From contig JAEWRF010000093.1 of the NCBI GenBank assembly GCA_023460155.1, positions 1 to 13,578 of the forward strand: DNA of 13,578 nucleotides, in the 5' to 3' direction. This DNA comes from Bacillota bacterium (GTDB lineage: Bacteria; Bacillota; Clostridia; Oscillospirales; Acutalibacteraceae). The notes below the pieces were generated by a model that was not told the origin of the DNA, did not search any database, and worked only from the letters and a program-made list of their open reading frames with translations. Position numbers and translations under genes: made by a program. This document shows positions 1-5,669 of this stretch, in pieces; position 1 is the first letter of the stretch; each line of letters opens with the position of its first letter.

Positions 1-1
1 C

Positions 2-466
2 ATCTATTCCGCCACCGCGTTCCATTGGATTCCGGAAGAAATCGGTTTCCCAAAGGTGTTCCGGCTGCTGAAAAGCGGCGGGACTCTGGCTCTCTGGTGG
101 AATCGGCCGCTCCCCGCCGGGCCGGAGGAACTGCGCCAAGAGATTCAGAGAGTCTACGACCGATACCGTCCGGAAATCGCGCGGAGGCCGGACGAAGACA
201 AGACCTCCCTCTACCGGAAAATCCGGGAGACCGTTCTTTCCCACGGCTTCACGGAACCGGAGTTCCGGCTCTACCGTGCGGAGCGAACCTTTCAGGCCGA
301 CGGCTATGTACAGCTGCTGAATACCTATTCGGACCATCGGACCGCCGCGCTGCAGGCGAGAGAAGCGTTTGAATCCGGTATCCGGCAAGCAATTCTCAGT
401 CACGGCAATCGAATCACCATCTCCGATTCCATTGACCTGTACCTTGCAAGGAAACCCCGCACCTGA
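2..466 (+). CDS. Class I SAM-dependent methyltransferase, C-terminal part (5' truncated by window edge)
   Basis: The reading frame is open from base 2 with no start codon in view and stops with TGA at 464-466, so about 154 C-terminal residues are present. The first residues read IYSATAFHWIPEEIGF, then KVFRLLKSGGTLALWWNRP. This is the usual post-motif II/III stretch of small class I methyltransferases: the 'a.. HW' segment followed by 'lLkpGG.lal.wn'. The SAM-binding GxGxG loop would lie before the window. The rest is helical and charged (residues about 40-150), as in the C-terminal cap of this family, and ends in LYLARKPRT. The substrate cannot be told. A GTG at 56 is in frame but sits inside the conserved segment, so it is not the true start. 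No + strand intrinsic terminator follows; the next hairpin belongs to the converging minus-strand operon. Family assignment is firm, specific function unknown. Confidence 0.85.
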   Translation: MYSATAFHWIPEEIGFPKVFRLLKSGGTLALWWNRPLPAGPEELRQEIQRVYDRYRPEIARRPDEDKTSLYRKIRETVLSHGFTEPEFRLYRAERTFQADGYVQLLNTYSDHRTAALQAREAFESGIRQAILSHGNRITISDSIDLYLARKPRT

Positions 467-472
467 GAGTGC

Positions 473-497
473 AAAAAAGCCCCGTCATTGACGGGGC
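473..497 (-). terminator. Intrinsic terminator of the cupin-ferredoxin operon
   Basis: The arms GCCCCGT (479-485) and ACGGGGC (491-497) form a GC-rich hairpin with a 5-base loop. Read on the minus strand it is followed at once by six Ts (A473-478 on +). It lies 20 bases past the ferredoxin stop codon. The + side has no T run, so it acts for the minus strand. Confidence 0.85.
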
Positions 498-517
498 CGG
501 CGGAAAAACAGATTTGC

Positions 518-706
518 TTATTCCTCCAGGGAGATCACAGAAACCGGGCAGCCGTCTCGGGCTTCCTCCGCACTGGGGCGGAGCGTGTCGCTCACTTCGG
601 CGTACACCTCGGCAAGGTTGTCTTCCCCCATACGGAACACTTCGGGGCACGTACCGGCGCAGAGACCGCAGCCGATGCAGCCGCCCCGATTGATAAACGC
701 GCGCAT
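518..706 (-). CDS. Monocluster [4Fe-4S] ferredoxin, 62 aa
   Basis: This small electron carrier has the pattern C10-x2-C13-x2-C16-x3-C20-P near the N-terminus and C53-P-V-S-V-I near the C-terminus. That is the one-cluster ferredoxin layout known from Thermotoga maritima and other anaerobes: C10, C13, C16 and C53 would bind the cluster. In those proteins C20 often makes a disulfide with a cysteine near residue 43; here that position is arginine, so C20 appears unpaired. The protein is acidic and cytoplasmic. The start ATG (704-706) has AGGAAG about 8 bases upstream. It lies 16 bases downstream of the cupin gene and is probably cotranscribed with it, ending at the terminator at 473-497. The redox partner cannot be identified from the sequence. 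Confidence 0.9.
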   Translation of the reverse strand: MRAFINRGGCIGCGLCAGTCPEVFRMGEDNLAEVYAEVSDTLRPSAEEARDGCPVSVISLEE

Positions 707-722
707 GAAAGCACTTCCTTTC

Positions 723-1061
723 CTATTTAAACAGAACGATCAGGAACATTTTGAACGGTTCGACCGCCAGAACGGCATGGGGCTTCTTCGAAGGCATTAC
801 CACCGTATCGCCCGCATGCAGCGTATATTTCCCGTCCCCCACCGTGATTTCCCCCACGCCCTCCAGCGCGACGACCATGGCGTCGCCGTTGGACTCGTGC
901 GAGCTGATCTCCTCGCCTTTGTCAAAGGCGAACAGTGTGAGACTGACGCAGTTGTTCTGGGCGATGGTCTTGCTGACAATCTGCCCCGGCTGGCAGTCCA
1001 CCTGCGCCGCCAGCGATAGAACCGTAGAAAATTCCATGTTTTTAATATAGGAGTCGGCCAT
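723..1061 (-). CDS. Small single-domain cupin protein, about 112 aa
   Basis: A single cupin barrel. Motif 1 is G49-EEISS-H55-ES-N-G-D60 through G68, and motif 2 is G84-DTVVMPSKKP-H95-AV. Classical metal-binding cupins have HxH and a glutamate in motif 1; here the second His is replaced (H55-E-S), so only H55 and H95 are obvious ligands and the metal site may be altered or absent. The ORF extends to 1082, but I chose ATG at 1059-1061 because AAAGGGGG lies 6 bases before it, while the upstream ATG has no such site. Family members serve as small-molecule sensors, isomerases or dioxygenases; the role here is not determinable. It is first in an operon with the ferredoxin gene 16 bases downstream, and a promoter candidate lies at 1129-1157. 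Confidence 0.88.
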   Translation of the reverse strand: MADSYIKNMEFSTVLSLAAQVDCQPGQIVSKTIAQNNCVSLTLFAFDKGEEISSHESNGDAMVVALEGVGEITVGDGKYTLHAGDTVVMPSKKPHAVLAVEPFKMFLIVLFK

Positions 1062-1128
1062 AATAAGCCCCCTTTGATCCATTTCCTATTCTGCCTTTCC
1101 CTGAACCCGTCTATACTCCGCGTGAAAT

Positions 1129-1157
1129 TATTTAAAAAATAGTTTTGCCCTTATCAA
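1129..1157 (-). promoter_or_regulatory. Candidate sigma-A promoter for the cupin-ferredoxin operon
   Basis: On the minus strand TTGATA (+ 1152-1157) is separated by 17 bases from TAAATA (+ 1129-1134). This predicts transcription starting near 1122 and a leader of about 60 bases. The -35 sits against the A/T tract of the neighbouring terminator. It rests on sequence similarity only. Confidence 0.5.
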
Positions 1158-1207
1158 AAAACCGATGAACACAAGCCCAAAGAGGGCGAAAGTTCATCGG
1201 CTTTTTT
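1156..1207 (-). terminator. Intrinsic terminator of the amidase gene (potentially bidirectional)
   Basis: The arms CCGATGAAC (1162-1170) and GTTCATCGG (1192-1200) are perfectly complementary over 9 bp. Six As precede the left arm and six Ts follow the right arm after one C, so the structure could stop transcription on either strand. An inner GCCC/GGGC stem can form in the loop. The amidase stop codon lies 17 bases away on the minus strand, making that its main client. Confidence 0.85.
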
Positions 1208-1223
1208 GAAATTGTGAAGGGAA

Positions 1224-2195
1224 TCAGGCGACGGTGACCAGACACTTGGTTGTGAGACCGTTCCCGGTTTTTGCAAAAACGGTAGTGCAGCCCTTGGAAA
1301 CCCCGAGAACGGTGCCGTTCCGGACGGCCGCAACTTTGGAGTTGCCGGAGCTCCAGGACGTTTGGTTGTAATAGGCGCTGCGGTTAATCAGAGTCACCTT
1401 TGAGTTCAGCTCGGTGGTTTTTCCCGCCTTCACATAAACGGAGGAGCGATCCACGGAAACGCCAACCGGAATATACTCGGCCATGGCCACACAGCGGGCG
1501 AGGCTTTCGGCGATTGCGTCGATGTTGTTTTCAATCCACCAGGCGTCGGTGGCGTTGTCGTGATAAGCCGTTTCAATCAGGCAGTGCGGCATCTTCGGCA
1601 TGGACATTTCCCAGAGGGCGTCATTGGTGGCCGTGCTGACCGCGCTTTTGTCCGGGTAAATAAAATTGTCTTTCAGCAGGTCGGCAAACCTTTGGCTCCG
1701 GGGGTCGCCGGAGGGATAGTAAACGGTGGTCCCGTTGGTTTTCGGACCGCCGTCCTGCGCGTTGGAGTGGATGGCGAGGTACAGATCGCATCGGTCGTAC
1801 GTGGCTTGGTTTGCCCGGCTGACGAGGGTGGAGTACTGGGCGGCGCGTCCGCCGGAGCTCGGGGCTGCAAGCACGGATTCGATCCCGTAGCCCTGTAAAT
1901 ACGGGATCATGGCGGAAGCAATCTGCCGCATGTAGGTTTCTTCGCTCCCGGAACCGTCACAGTAGGGGTTCCACGGCTGGGCAGAGGGACTGAGATAGAC
2001 CCGGTAGGGACTGACGGTGACGGTCGGCCGCGAAGTGAAGCTTTTCACCGCGGCACCCGCGTTTGATTCGCAGAGCCCATCGGCACTGAGAAAGAGCAGA
2101 AGAAACAGGAAACAAAAGGATTTTTTTACCGTGCCGCGCGGACGGATGTAAGCTGAAATTTTCTGTCGGAGGGAAAGAAGCATTTTTGCATTCAC
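1224..2195 (-). CDS. Secreted N-acetylmuramoyl-L-alanine amidase (Amidase_3) with C-terminal Ig-like (Big_2) domain
   Basis: The predicted product cuts the bond between N-acetylmuramic acid and L-alanine in peptidoglycan, outside the membrane. The N-terminus has K24-K25 and a hydrophobic stretch at about 26-38, an export signal. The amidase domain covers about 58-240: YLSPSAQPWNPY (67-78), GSGSEE (81-86), R127-A-N, AIHSNA (141-146, zinc ligand H143) and LIETAYHDN (206-214, catalytic E208). The first zinc histidine of the classical GHGG motif is absent, and Q73 stands in that region. Residues 243-323 form a bacterial Ig-like repeat, probably for wall binding. The start is a GTG (2193-2195) with a poor ribosome site; ATG at 2183 is the alternative. 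It is a single-gene unit with its own promoter and terminator. It may act in wall turnover, daughter-cell separation or sporulation; which cannot be told. Confidence 0.88.
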   Translation of the reverse strand: MNAKMLLSLRQKISAYIRPRGTVKKSFCFLFLLLFLSADGLCESNAGAAVKSFTSRPTVTVSPYRVYLSPSAQPWNPYCDGSGSEETYMRQIASAMIPYLQGYGIESVLAAPSSGGRAAQYSTLVSRANQATYDRCDLYLAIHSNAQDGGPKTNGTTVYYPSGDPRSQRFADLLKDNFIYPDKSAVSTATNDALWEMSMPKMPHCLIETAYHDNATDAWWIENNIDAIAESLARCVAMAEYIPVGVSVDRSSVYVKAGKTTELNSKVTLINRSAYYNQTSWSSGNSKVAAVRNGTVLGVSKGCTTVFAKTGNGLTTKCLVTVA

Positions 2196-2283
2196 TGGCT
2201 TTCATATGAATTTGCGGCTTTCACTGAGGACAGCCTTTGAAAAATAGCATGGGAAAACGGAAAAATCCGCCGCCCTGATTCCC

Positions 2284-2312
2284 ATTTTACCATCCGGCCG
2301 GTTACATTTCAA
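2284..2312 (-). promoter_or_regulatory. Sigma-A-type promoter of the amidase gene
   Basis: On the minus strand TTGAAA (+ 2307-2312) and TAAAAT (+ 2284-2289) are spaced by exactly 17 bases. The predicted start is near 2277, giving a leader of about 80 bases before the GTG at 2195. It is divergent from the promoter at 2372-2400. Confidence 0.6.
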
Positions 2313-2324
2313 ACAAAAACCGAC

Positions 2325-2359
2325 CTTTTCCGCGGCAGGGCGGCTTCTCTGCGGAAAAG
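2325..2359. repeat. 9-bp inverted repeat between divergent promoters (possible operator)
   Basis: CTTTTCCGC (2325-2333) and GCGGAAAAG (2351-2359) are perfect reverse complements separated by 17 bases, 26 bp between arm starts. The element sits 12 bases from each -35 hexamer (2312 and 2372). No T run follows on either strand, so it does not look like a terminator. A protein-binding site serving both promoters is an inference. Confidence 0.5.
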
Positions 2360-2371
2360 AAAATTGATTTC

Positions 2372-2400
2372 TTGTAATCTAACGTCTGCCCCGCTATAAT
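2372..2400 (+). promoter_or_regulatory. Near-consensus sigma-A promoter facing the GNAT/EFR1 genes
   Basis: TTGTAA (2372-2377), a 17-base spacer and a perfect TATAAT (2395-2400). The predicted start lies near 2406-2407, immediately before the hairpin at 2412-2431. Confidence 0.65.
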
Positions 2401-2411
2401 GAAATAAACCG

Positions 2412-2440
2412 ATCGGCCGGGTGCGGCCGATGACTTTTTT
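2412..2440 (+). terminator. Terminator-like hairpin in the leader of the GNAT/EFR1 operon (possible attenuator)
   Basis: The arms ATCGGCCG (2412-2419) and CGGCCGAT (2424-2431) form a perfect 8-bp stem with loop GGTG, followed by GAC and six Ts (2435-2440). It begins only about 5 bases after the predicted start of transcription and ends 12-24 bases before the possible start codons. No + strand gene lies upstream that it could terminate, since the amidase is transcribed away. It therefore looks like premature termination of its own transcript; no antiterminator arm is visible. Confidence 0.6.
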
Positions 2441-2463
2441 AGAGCCGGGAAGTGAAACAGAAC

Positions 2464-2949
2464 GTGGGAATAGAAATACGGGAATACCGCGGGGATGATC
2501 TTCCGGCCATGGTTTCCATATGGAATACGGTGGTTGAGGACGGCAACGCGTTCCCTCAGGTGGAACCGCTTGAGGAAGAAAGCGCGGCGCGGTTTTTCTC
2601 CGCCCAAAGTTTTACGGCCGTCGCGGAGGAGGCAGGGAAAATCCTCGGCCTGTACATTTTGCATCCGAACAATATCGGAAGGTGCGGTCATCTGGCCAAC
2701 GCGAGCTATGCCGTTCGGAAGACCGAGCGCGGCCGCCATATCGGCGAACTTCTGGTTTCTCACTCGCTGAAAAAAGGGCGGGAGCTGGGCTTCCGGATTC
2801 TTCAGTTCAACGCGGTGGTGCGTTCGAACACCGGGGCGGTCCGCCTGTATGAAAAGCTTGGATTTGTGCGGCTCGGAACCGTTCCGGGCGGCTTTTTAAT
2901 GAAGGATAATTCCTACGAGGATATTCTGCTTTTTTACCATACCCTGTAA
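2464..2949 (+). CDS. GNAT family N-acetyltransferase
   Basis: About 161 residues covering one GNAT fold. The acetyl-CoA binding motif A is seen in ASYAVRKTERGRHIGELLVSHSL, where RGRHIG matches the R/Q-x-x-G-x-G/A pyrophosphate loop. The terminal motif NTGAVRLYEKLGF is typical of phosphinothricin/aminoglycoside-type and ribosomal-protein acetyltransferases. The substrate is unknown. An in-frame GTG at 2452 is possible, but only GGGA one base away precedes it. GTG at 2464 has GGAAGTGA (2448-2455) 8 bases before it and begins MGIEIREYRGDD, the usual GNAT N-terminus, so I prefer it. It is probably cotranscribed with the flavodoxin-ferredoxin gene starting 27 bases after its stop. Its leader contains a terminator-like hairpin. 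Confidence 0.87.
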   Translation: MGIEIREYRGDDLPAMVSIWNTVVEDGNAFPQVEPLEEESAARFFSAQSFTAVAEEAGKILGLYILHPNNIGRCGHLANASYAVRKTERGRHIGELLVSHSLKKGRELGFRILQFNAVVRSNTGAVRLYEKLGFVRLGTVPGGFLMKDNSYEDILLFYHTL

Positions 2950-2976
2950 AAAATTCTGGGCAAAAGAGGGAAGCAT

Positions 2977-3741
2977 ATGAAAGACAGCGTCATTTTCTAT
3001 TTCAGCGGAACCGGCAACAGCCTTCAGATTGCGGAGGACATCGCGGCCGGCTTGGGAGACACGGAGCTGATCCCGATCGGCAACTTTGACCTCGATACGG
3101 AGGTTGCATCGAAGCGGGTCGGCATCGTATTCCCAGTGTATTTCTGGGGGCTTCCGCGCATTCTGGCGGAATTTGCGGACCGTGTGAAGCTGCAGGGCGG
3201 CGCAGCGGTCTATGCCATCTGCAATTACGGCGGCACAACAGGCGCAGCACTCGCAATGCTGAAGGAGCGGCTTGAAAAACGGGGCATCTCTCTGCTTGCG
3301 GCCTATGCGGTTCATATGCCCGGAAACTACATCCGGGCATACGGCGCCATTCCCGAAAAAATGCAGCAAAAGCTTTTCAATCGGGAAAGGCCGGCTGTTG
3401 AGAAAATTGCGGGAGAGATAAAAGCCGGAACGACGAATCTGCGGGCGGCAAAGGCGAATCCGCTGATCCGTGCCATTTCGGAGAAACTCAGCCGTTCCTT
3501 CCGGGAAAAGTGCGCTGCCTCCGACGAAGGCTTTCACGTCAGCAAAGCCTGCATCGGCTGCGGACTGTGCGAAAAGGCCTGCCCTGTGGACAATATTACC
3601 ATGGAAGCGGGCACTCCCTTGTGGCACCACCGGTGCGAGGCCTGCATGGCGTGCATCGAGCGCTGCCCGAAGAAGGCGATCGATTATAAGAACATCACGC
3701 AAAACCGGAAGCGTTACGTCAATCCCAATGTGAAATTCTGA
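2977..3741 (+). CDS. EFR1-type flavodoxin/2[4Fe-4S] ferredoxin fusion protein, 254 aa
   Basis: This is a cytoplasmic electron-transfer protein. The N-terminal flavodoxin-like domain (about 1-150) starts IFYFSGTGNS, whose S10-G-T-G-N-S15 is the FMN phosphate loop, and carries VFPVYFWGLP (51-60) as the flavin-contact region. The C-terminal domain (about 185-236) has two clusters: C192-x2-C195-x2-C198-x3-C202-P and C220-x2-C223-x2-C226-x3-C230-P. The length fits the EFR1 family found widely in clostridia. The partner and reaction are not established for the family as far as I know. The start ATG has AGAGGGA 6 bases upstream. It is second in an operon with the GNAT gene and is followed by a strong terminator. 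Confidence 0.92.
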   Translation: MKDSVIFYFSGTGNSLQIAEDIAAGLGDTELIPIGNFDLDTEVASKRVGIVFPVYFWGLPRILAEFADRVKLQGGAAVYAICNYGGTTGAALAMLKERLEKRGISLLAAYAVHMPGNYIRAYGAIPEKMQQKLFNRERPAVEKIAGEIKAGTTNLRAAKANPLIRAISEKLSRSFREKCAASDEGFHVSKACIGCGLCEKACPVDNITMEAGTPLWHHRCEACMACIERCPKKAIDYKNITQNRKRYVNPNVKF

Positions 3742-3757
3742 GCCTGCATATTTTTCT

Positions 3758-3803
3758 GCCCCGCCCCTGCCGCTGAAAAGCGATGGGAGCGGGGCCGCTT
3801 TTT
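3758..3803 (+). terminator. Intrinsic terminator after the EFR1 gene
   Basis: A 17-position stem (3758-3774 with 3779-3795) has loop GAAA. GCCCCGC pairs with GCGGGGC at its base, with two mismatches and two G-T pairs further in. Five Ts follow at 3799-3803. It lies 16 bases past the stop codon. Confidence 0.9.
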
Positions 3804-3821
3804 GCTTACCATTCCATATAT

Positions 3822-3896
3822 TTTACCTCTATTTAACAGAATTTTGATTTTGCTTAACAGGGCAGTAACTTGATTGATACAGAAATGGGATACAAT
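3822..3896 (+). promoter_or_regulatory. Phased TTAACA repeats (Pho-box-like) and -10 element upstream of the phosphoesterase
   Basis: Two perfect TTAACA hexamers start at 3833 and 3854, 21 bp apart, or two helical turns. Between them is TTGATT at 3844, and weaker copies TTTACC (3822) and GTAACT (3865) keep a 10-11 bp phase. Known PhoP boxes of Gram-positive bacteria are TT(A/T/C)ACA-like direct repeats with 11-bp spacing. A -10-like TACAAT follows at 3891-3896 with no good -35 at 17 bp, which fits an activator-dependent promoter. Control by phosphate starvation is inferred from the repeats and the phosphatase gene downstream. Confidence 0.6.
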
Positions 3897-3931
3897 AATT
3901 CCGGACAAATCAAAGAGGAGGGAATCAGAAA

Positions 3932-5548
3932 ATGTACATTGGCAAAAAAACGATCAGAACAGCAGCAGTGTCCCTTTTTGCACTGACAGTCGCGGCCTTC
4001 AGCGCCGTCCCGGCGGGAATCGGGGCCTCGGCCGCAACGACAGGGACCCCTTATAACGTTACCGCAGGGGTCGGCACCAACGAATCGGAAGTGCGTTTTA
4101 CCTGGATGAGCCAGGGTTCTACCGCGGGAGTGCTGGAAATCGCTAAGACCGGCGACGTGAAAAACGGCAGCTTCCCGGCAGGTTCCGACAAGAAAGCTTC
4201 CACCGCGAAGGTGTCGGCTACCGAGGGTGTGCTCGATGCTCCCAACAACAGCGATCATTCCATCAGCGACCTGAAGGATGCGAACGGCAATGCCCTGCAG
4301 GACGAATATTCCAGCAAAGTAACCGTCGGCGGCCTTTCCGCCAACACTTCCTACACCTACCGCGTCGGCGACGGCACGACCTGGAGCAAGACCTACACCT
4401 TCCAGACCGAGGACCCGAAGAATGGATTCTCTTTTGCGGCGTTCGGCGATCCCCAGATCGGCGCAAGCGGAAATCCCGACAAGGATAAAATCGGCTGGGC
4501 CAACACGCTCAGCAAGGTCTATGCCAGAGACCCGAAATTGAATTTCCTTTTCACCATGGGCGATCAGGTGAACGACTACGATCACCTTTCTTCCCAGCAG
4601 AAGGAATACGACAATTTCTTCAATCCGGATTTTACAAAGGATTACCTGCAGGATCATCTCCTTGCGGCATTTTCCGGAAACCATGATTTCCAGATGGGCA
4701 AATACTACAGCTTCCATTACAATCAGCCGAACCTCTCCACGCTCGGCCAGACCACGACCAACGGCGTAGCGGACAGCAACGGCGACTACTGGTTCCGGTA
4801 CGGCAACTCCCTGTTTATGCAGCTTGAGGGCAACAACTTCTACGATACCGCCGCACACGATTCCTTCCTGCAGCAGGCGATCAGCGCCAACCCGACCGCA
4901 AAATGGAAGGTCGTTTCTTTCCATCAGGCTCCTTACAGCGAAGCAAACCACGACGGAGCTACCACGTCTGACGACGACGTCATGTTTATGCGCAAGAACT
5001 GGACCAAGCTGATGGACAAATACGGTGTTGACATTGTGCTCAACGGCCACGATCATTACTATACCCGTTCCTATCAGATGTACGGCGGGTCCCCGGTCAG
5101 CACGGCGAAGACCGATAAGGTGACGAATCCGAAGGGCACCGTATACTTTACGCTTGATTCCGGCAGCGGCAGCAAATATTACAAGTACAATACGACTGCC
5201 GATCACTCCTTCAGTGCCTTCGGCTGGCAGAACAACACGCCGACCTATACCTATGCGAAGGTCACGGACAAAGCGTTCACCCTGACCACCTACGCGACCA
5301 ATTCCGATAAGCCGATCGATACCTACACCATTACAAAGACGACCGGAGCCTCAGGCACCGGAACCGTCAAGAAGAGCACCATGGGTGTTGCGAAAGCAGT
5401 GGCTCCTTCGGCACAGAACACCGCAGCCGTCTCCGATCCTCTTACAGACGGCGCGTCCGGCACCTGGTTTTTCCTGGCGGCCGTCGCGGCGGCGCTCATC
5501 ATCACGGTGATCTGCATCGCAGCTCAGAAGAAAAAAGCAAACGGCTGA
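3932..5548 (+). CDS. Secreted, membrane-anchored metallophosphoesterase with N-terminal purple-acid-phosphatase-like (Fn3-type) domain
   Basis: The predicted 538-residue product hydrolyses phosphate esters outside the cell. A signal peptide spans about 1-35 (KK near the start, hydrophobic core, AxA near 33-35). Residues about 38-160 resemble the beta-sandwich N-domain of purple acid phosphatases, ending TYRVGDGTTWSKTYTFQT. The calcineurin-like catalytic domain (about 165-430) has GDPQ (D173), GDQ (D211), GNHD (N250, H251), SFH (H331) and GHDHYY (H373, H375). The DxH motif reads D-P-Q, and the ligand tyrosine of true purple acid phosphatases is not evident. A Ser/Thr-rich linker precedes a membrane helix (512-530) and tail KKKANG. 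The start ATG has GAGGAGGG upstream. Pho-box-like repeats precede it. Acid phosphatase, nucleotidase or phosphodiesterase activity cannot be distinguished. Confidence 0.92.
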   Translation: MYIGKKTIRTAAVSLFALTVAAFSAVPAGIGASAATTGTPYNVTAGVGTNESEVRFTWMSQGSTAGVLEIAKTGDVKNGSFPAGSDKKASTAKVSATEGVLDAPNNSDHSISDLKDANGNALQDEYSSKVTVGGLSANTSYTYRVGDGTTWSKTYTFQTEDPKNGFSFAAFGDPQIGASGNPDKDKIGWANTLSKVYARDPKLNFLFTMGDQVNDYDHLSSQQKEYDNFFNPDFTKDYLQDHLLAAFSGNHDFQMGKYYSFHYNQPNLSTLGQTTTNGVADSNGDYWFRYGNSLFMQLEGNNFYDTAAHDSFLQQAISANPTAKWKVVSFHQAPYSEANHDGATTSDDDVMFMRKNWTKLMDKYGVDIVLNGHDHYYTRSYQMYGGSPVSTAKTDKVTNPKGTVYFTLDSGSGSKYYKYNTTADHSFSAFGWQNNTPTYTYAKVTDKAFTLTTYATNSDKPIDTYTITKTTGASGTGTVKKSTMGVAKAVAPSAQNTAAVSDPLTDGASGTWFFLAAVAAALIITVICIAAQKKKANG

Positions 5549-5598
5549 CCTGGGCGGGAAACCGCCGGTTCCGTTATCAGCACAGAAATTTTAGAAAA

Positions 5599-5639
5599 AA
5601 GACAACCTCATCTCACGCTCCGTGCGATGGGGTTGTCTT
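5599..5639 (+). terminator. Long hairpin after the phosphoesterase gene (probable terminator)
   Basis: AAGACAACCTCATC (5599-5612) pairs with GATGGGGTTGTCTT (5626-5639) over 14 positions with one G-T pair, and CACG/CGTG extend the stem inside. The + side tail TTCCTTTCC is pyrimidine-rich but not a clean T run. On the minus side six Ts would follow, but no minus-strand gene needs it. A small GGCGG-GAAA-CCGCC hairpin at 5553-5566 lies just after the stop codon. Confidence 0.6.
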
Positions 5640-5669
5640 CCTTTCCATTATGAAAAGCGGGGAAAAAAC

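Noticed and set aside
1062..1082. Seven-residue longer N-terminus for the cupin
   Set aside because: The AAAGGGGG ribosome site lies inside this stretch, 6 bases before the ATG at 1061.
2896..3702. Minus-strand open frame opposite the EFR1 gene
   Set aside because: The EFR1 frame has the FMN loop and both ferredoxin motifs. The shadow frame has no domain and no ribosome site that I can see.
3854..5206. Long minus-strand open frame (450 codons) opposite the phosphoesterase
   Set aside because: The + strand frame has a signal peptide, all metallophosphoesterase motifs and a strong ribosome site. The opposite frame is an uninterrupted shadow caused by codon bias, with no recognisable domain.
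5622..5669. Longer start for the YibE/F protein
   Set aside because: The extra 16 residues lie in the hairpin after the phosphoesterase gene and carry no ribosome site. GTG at 5670 gives a natural membrane-protein N-terminus.
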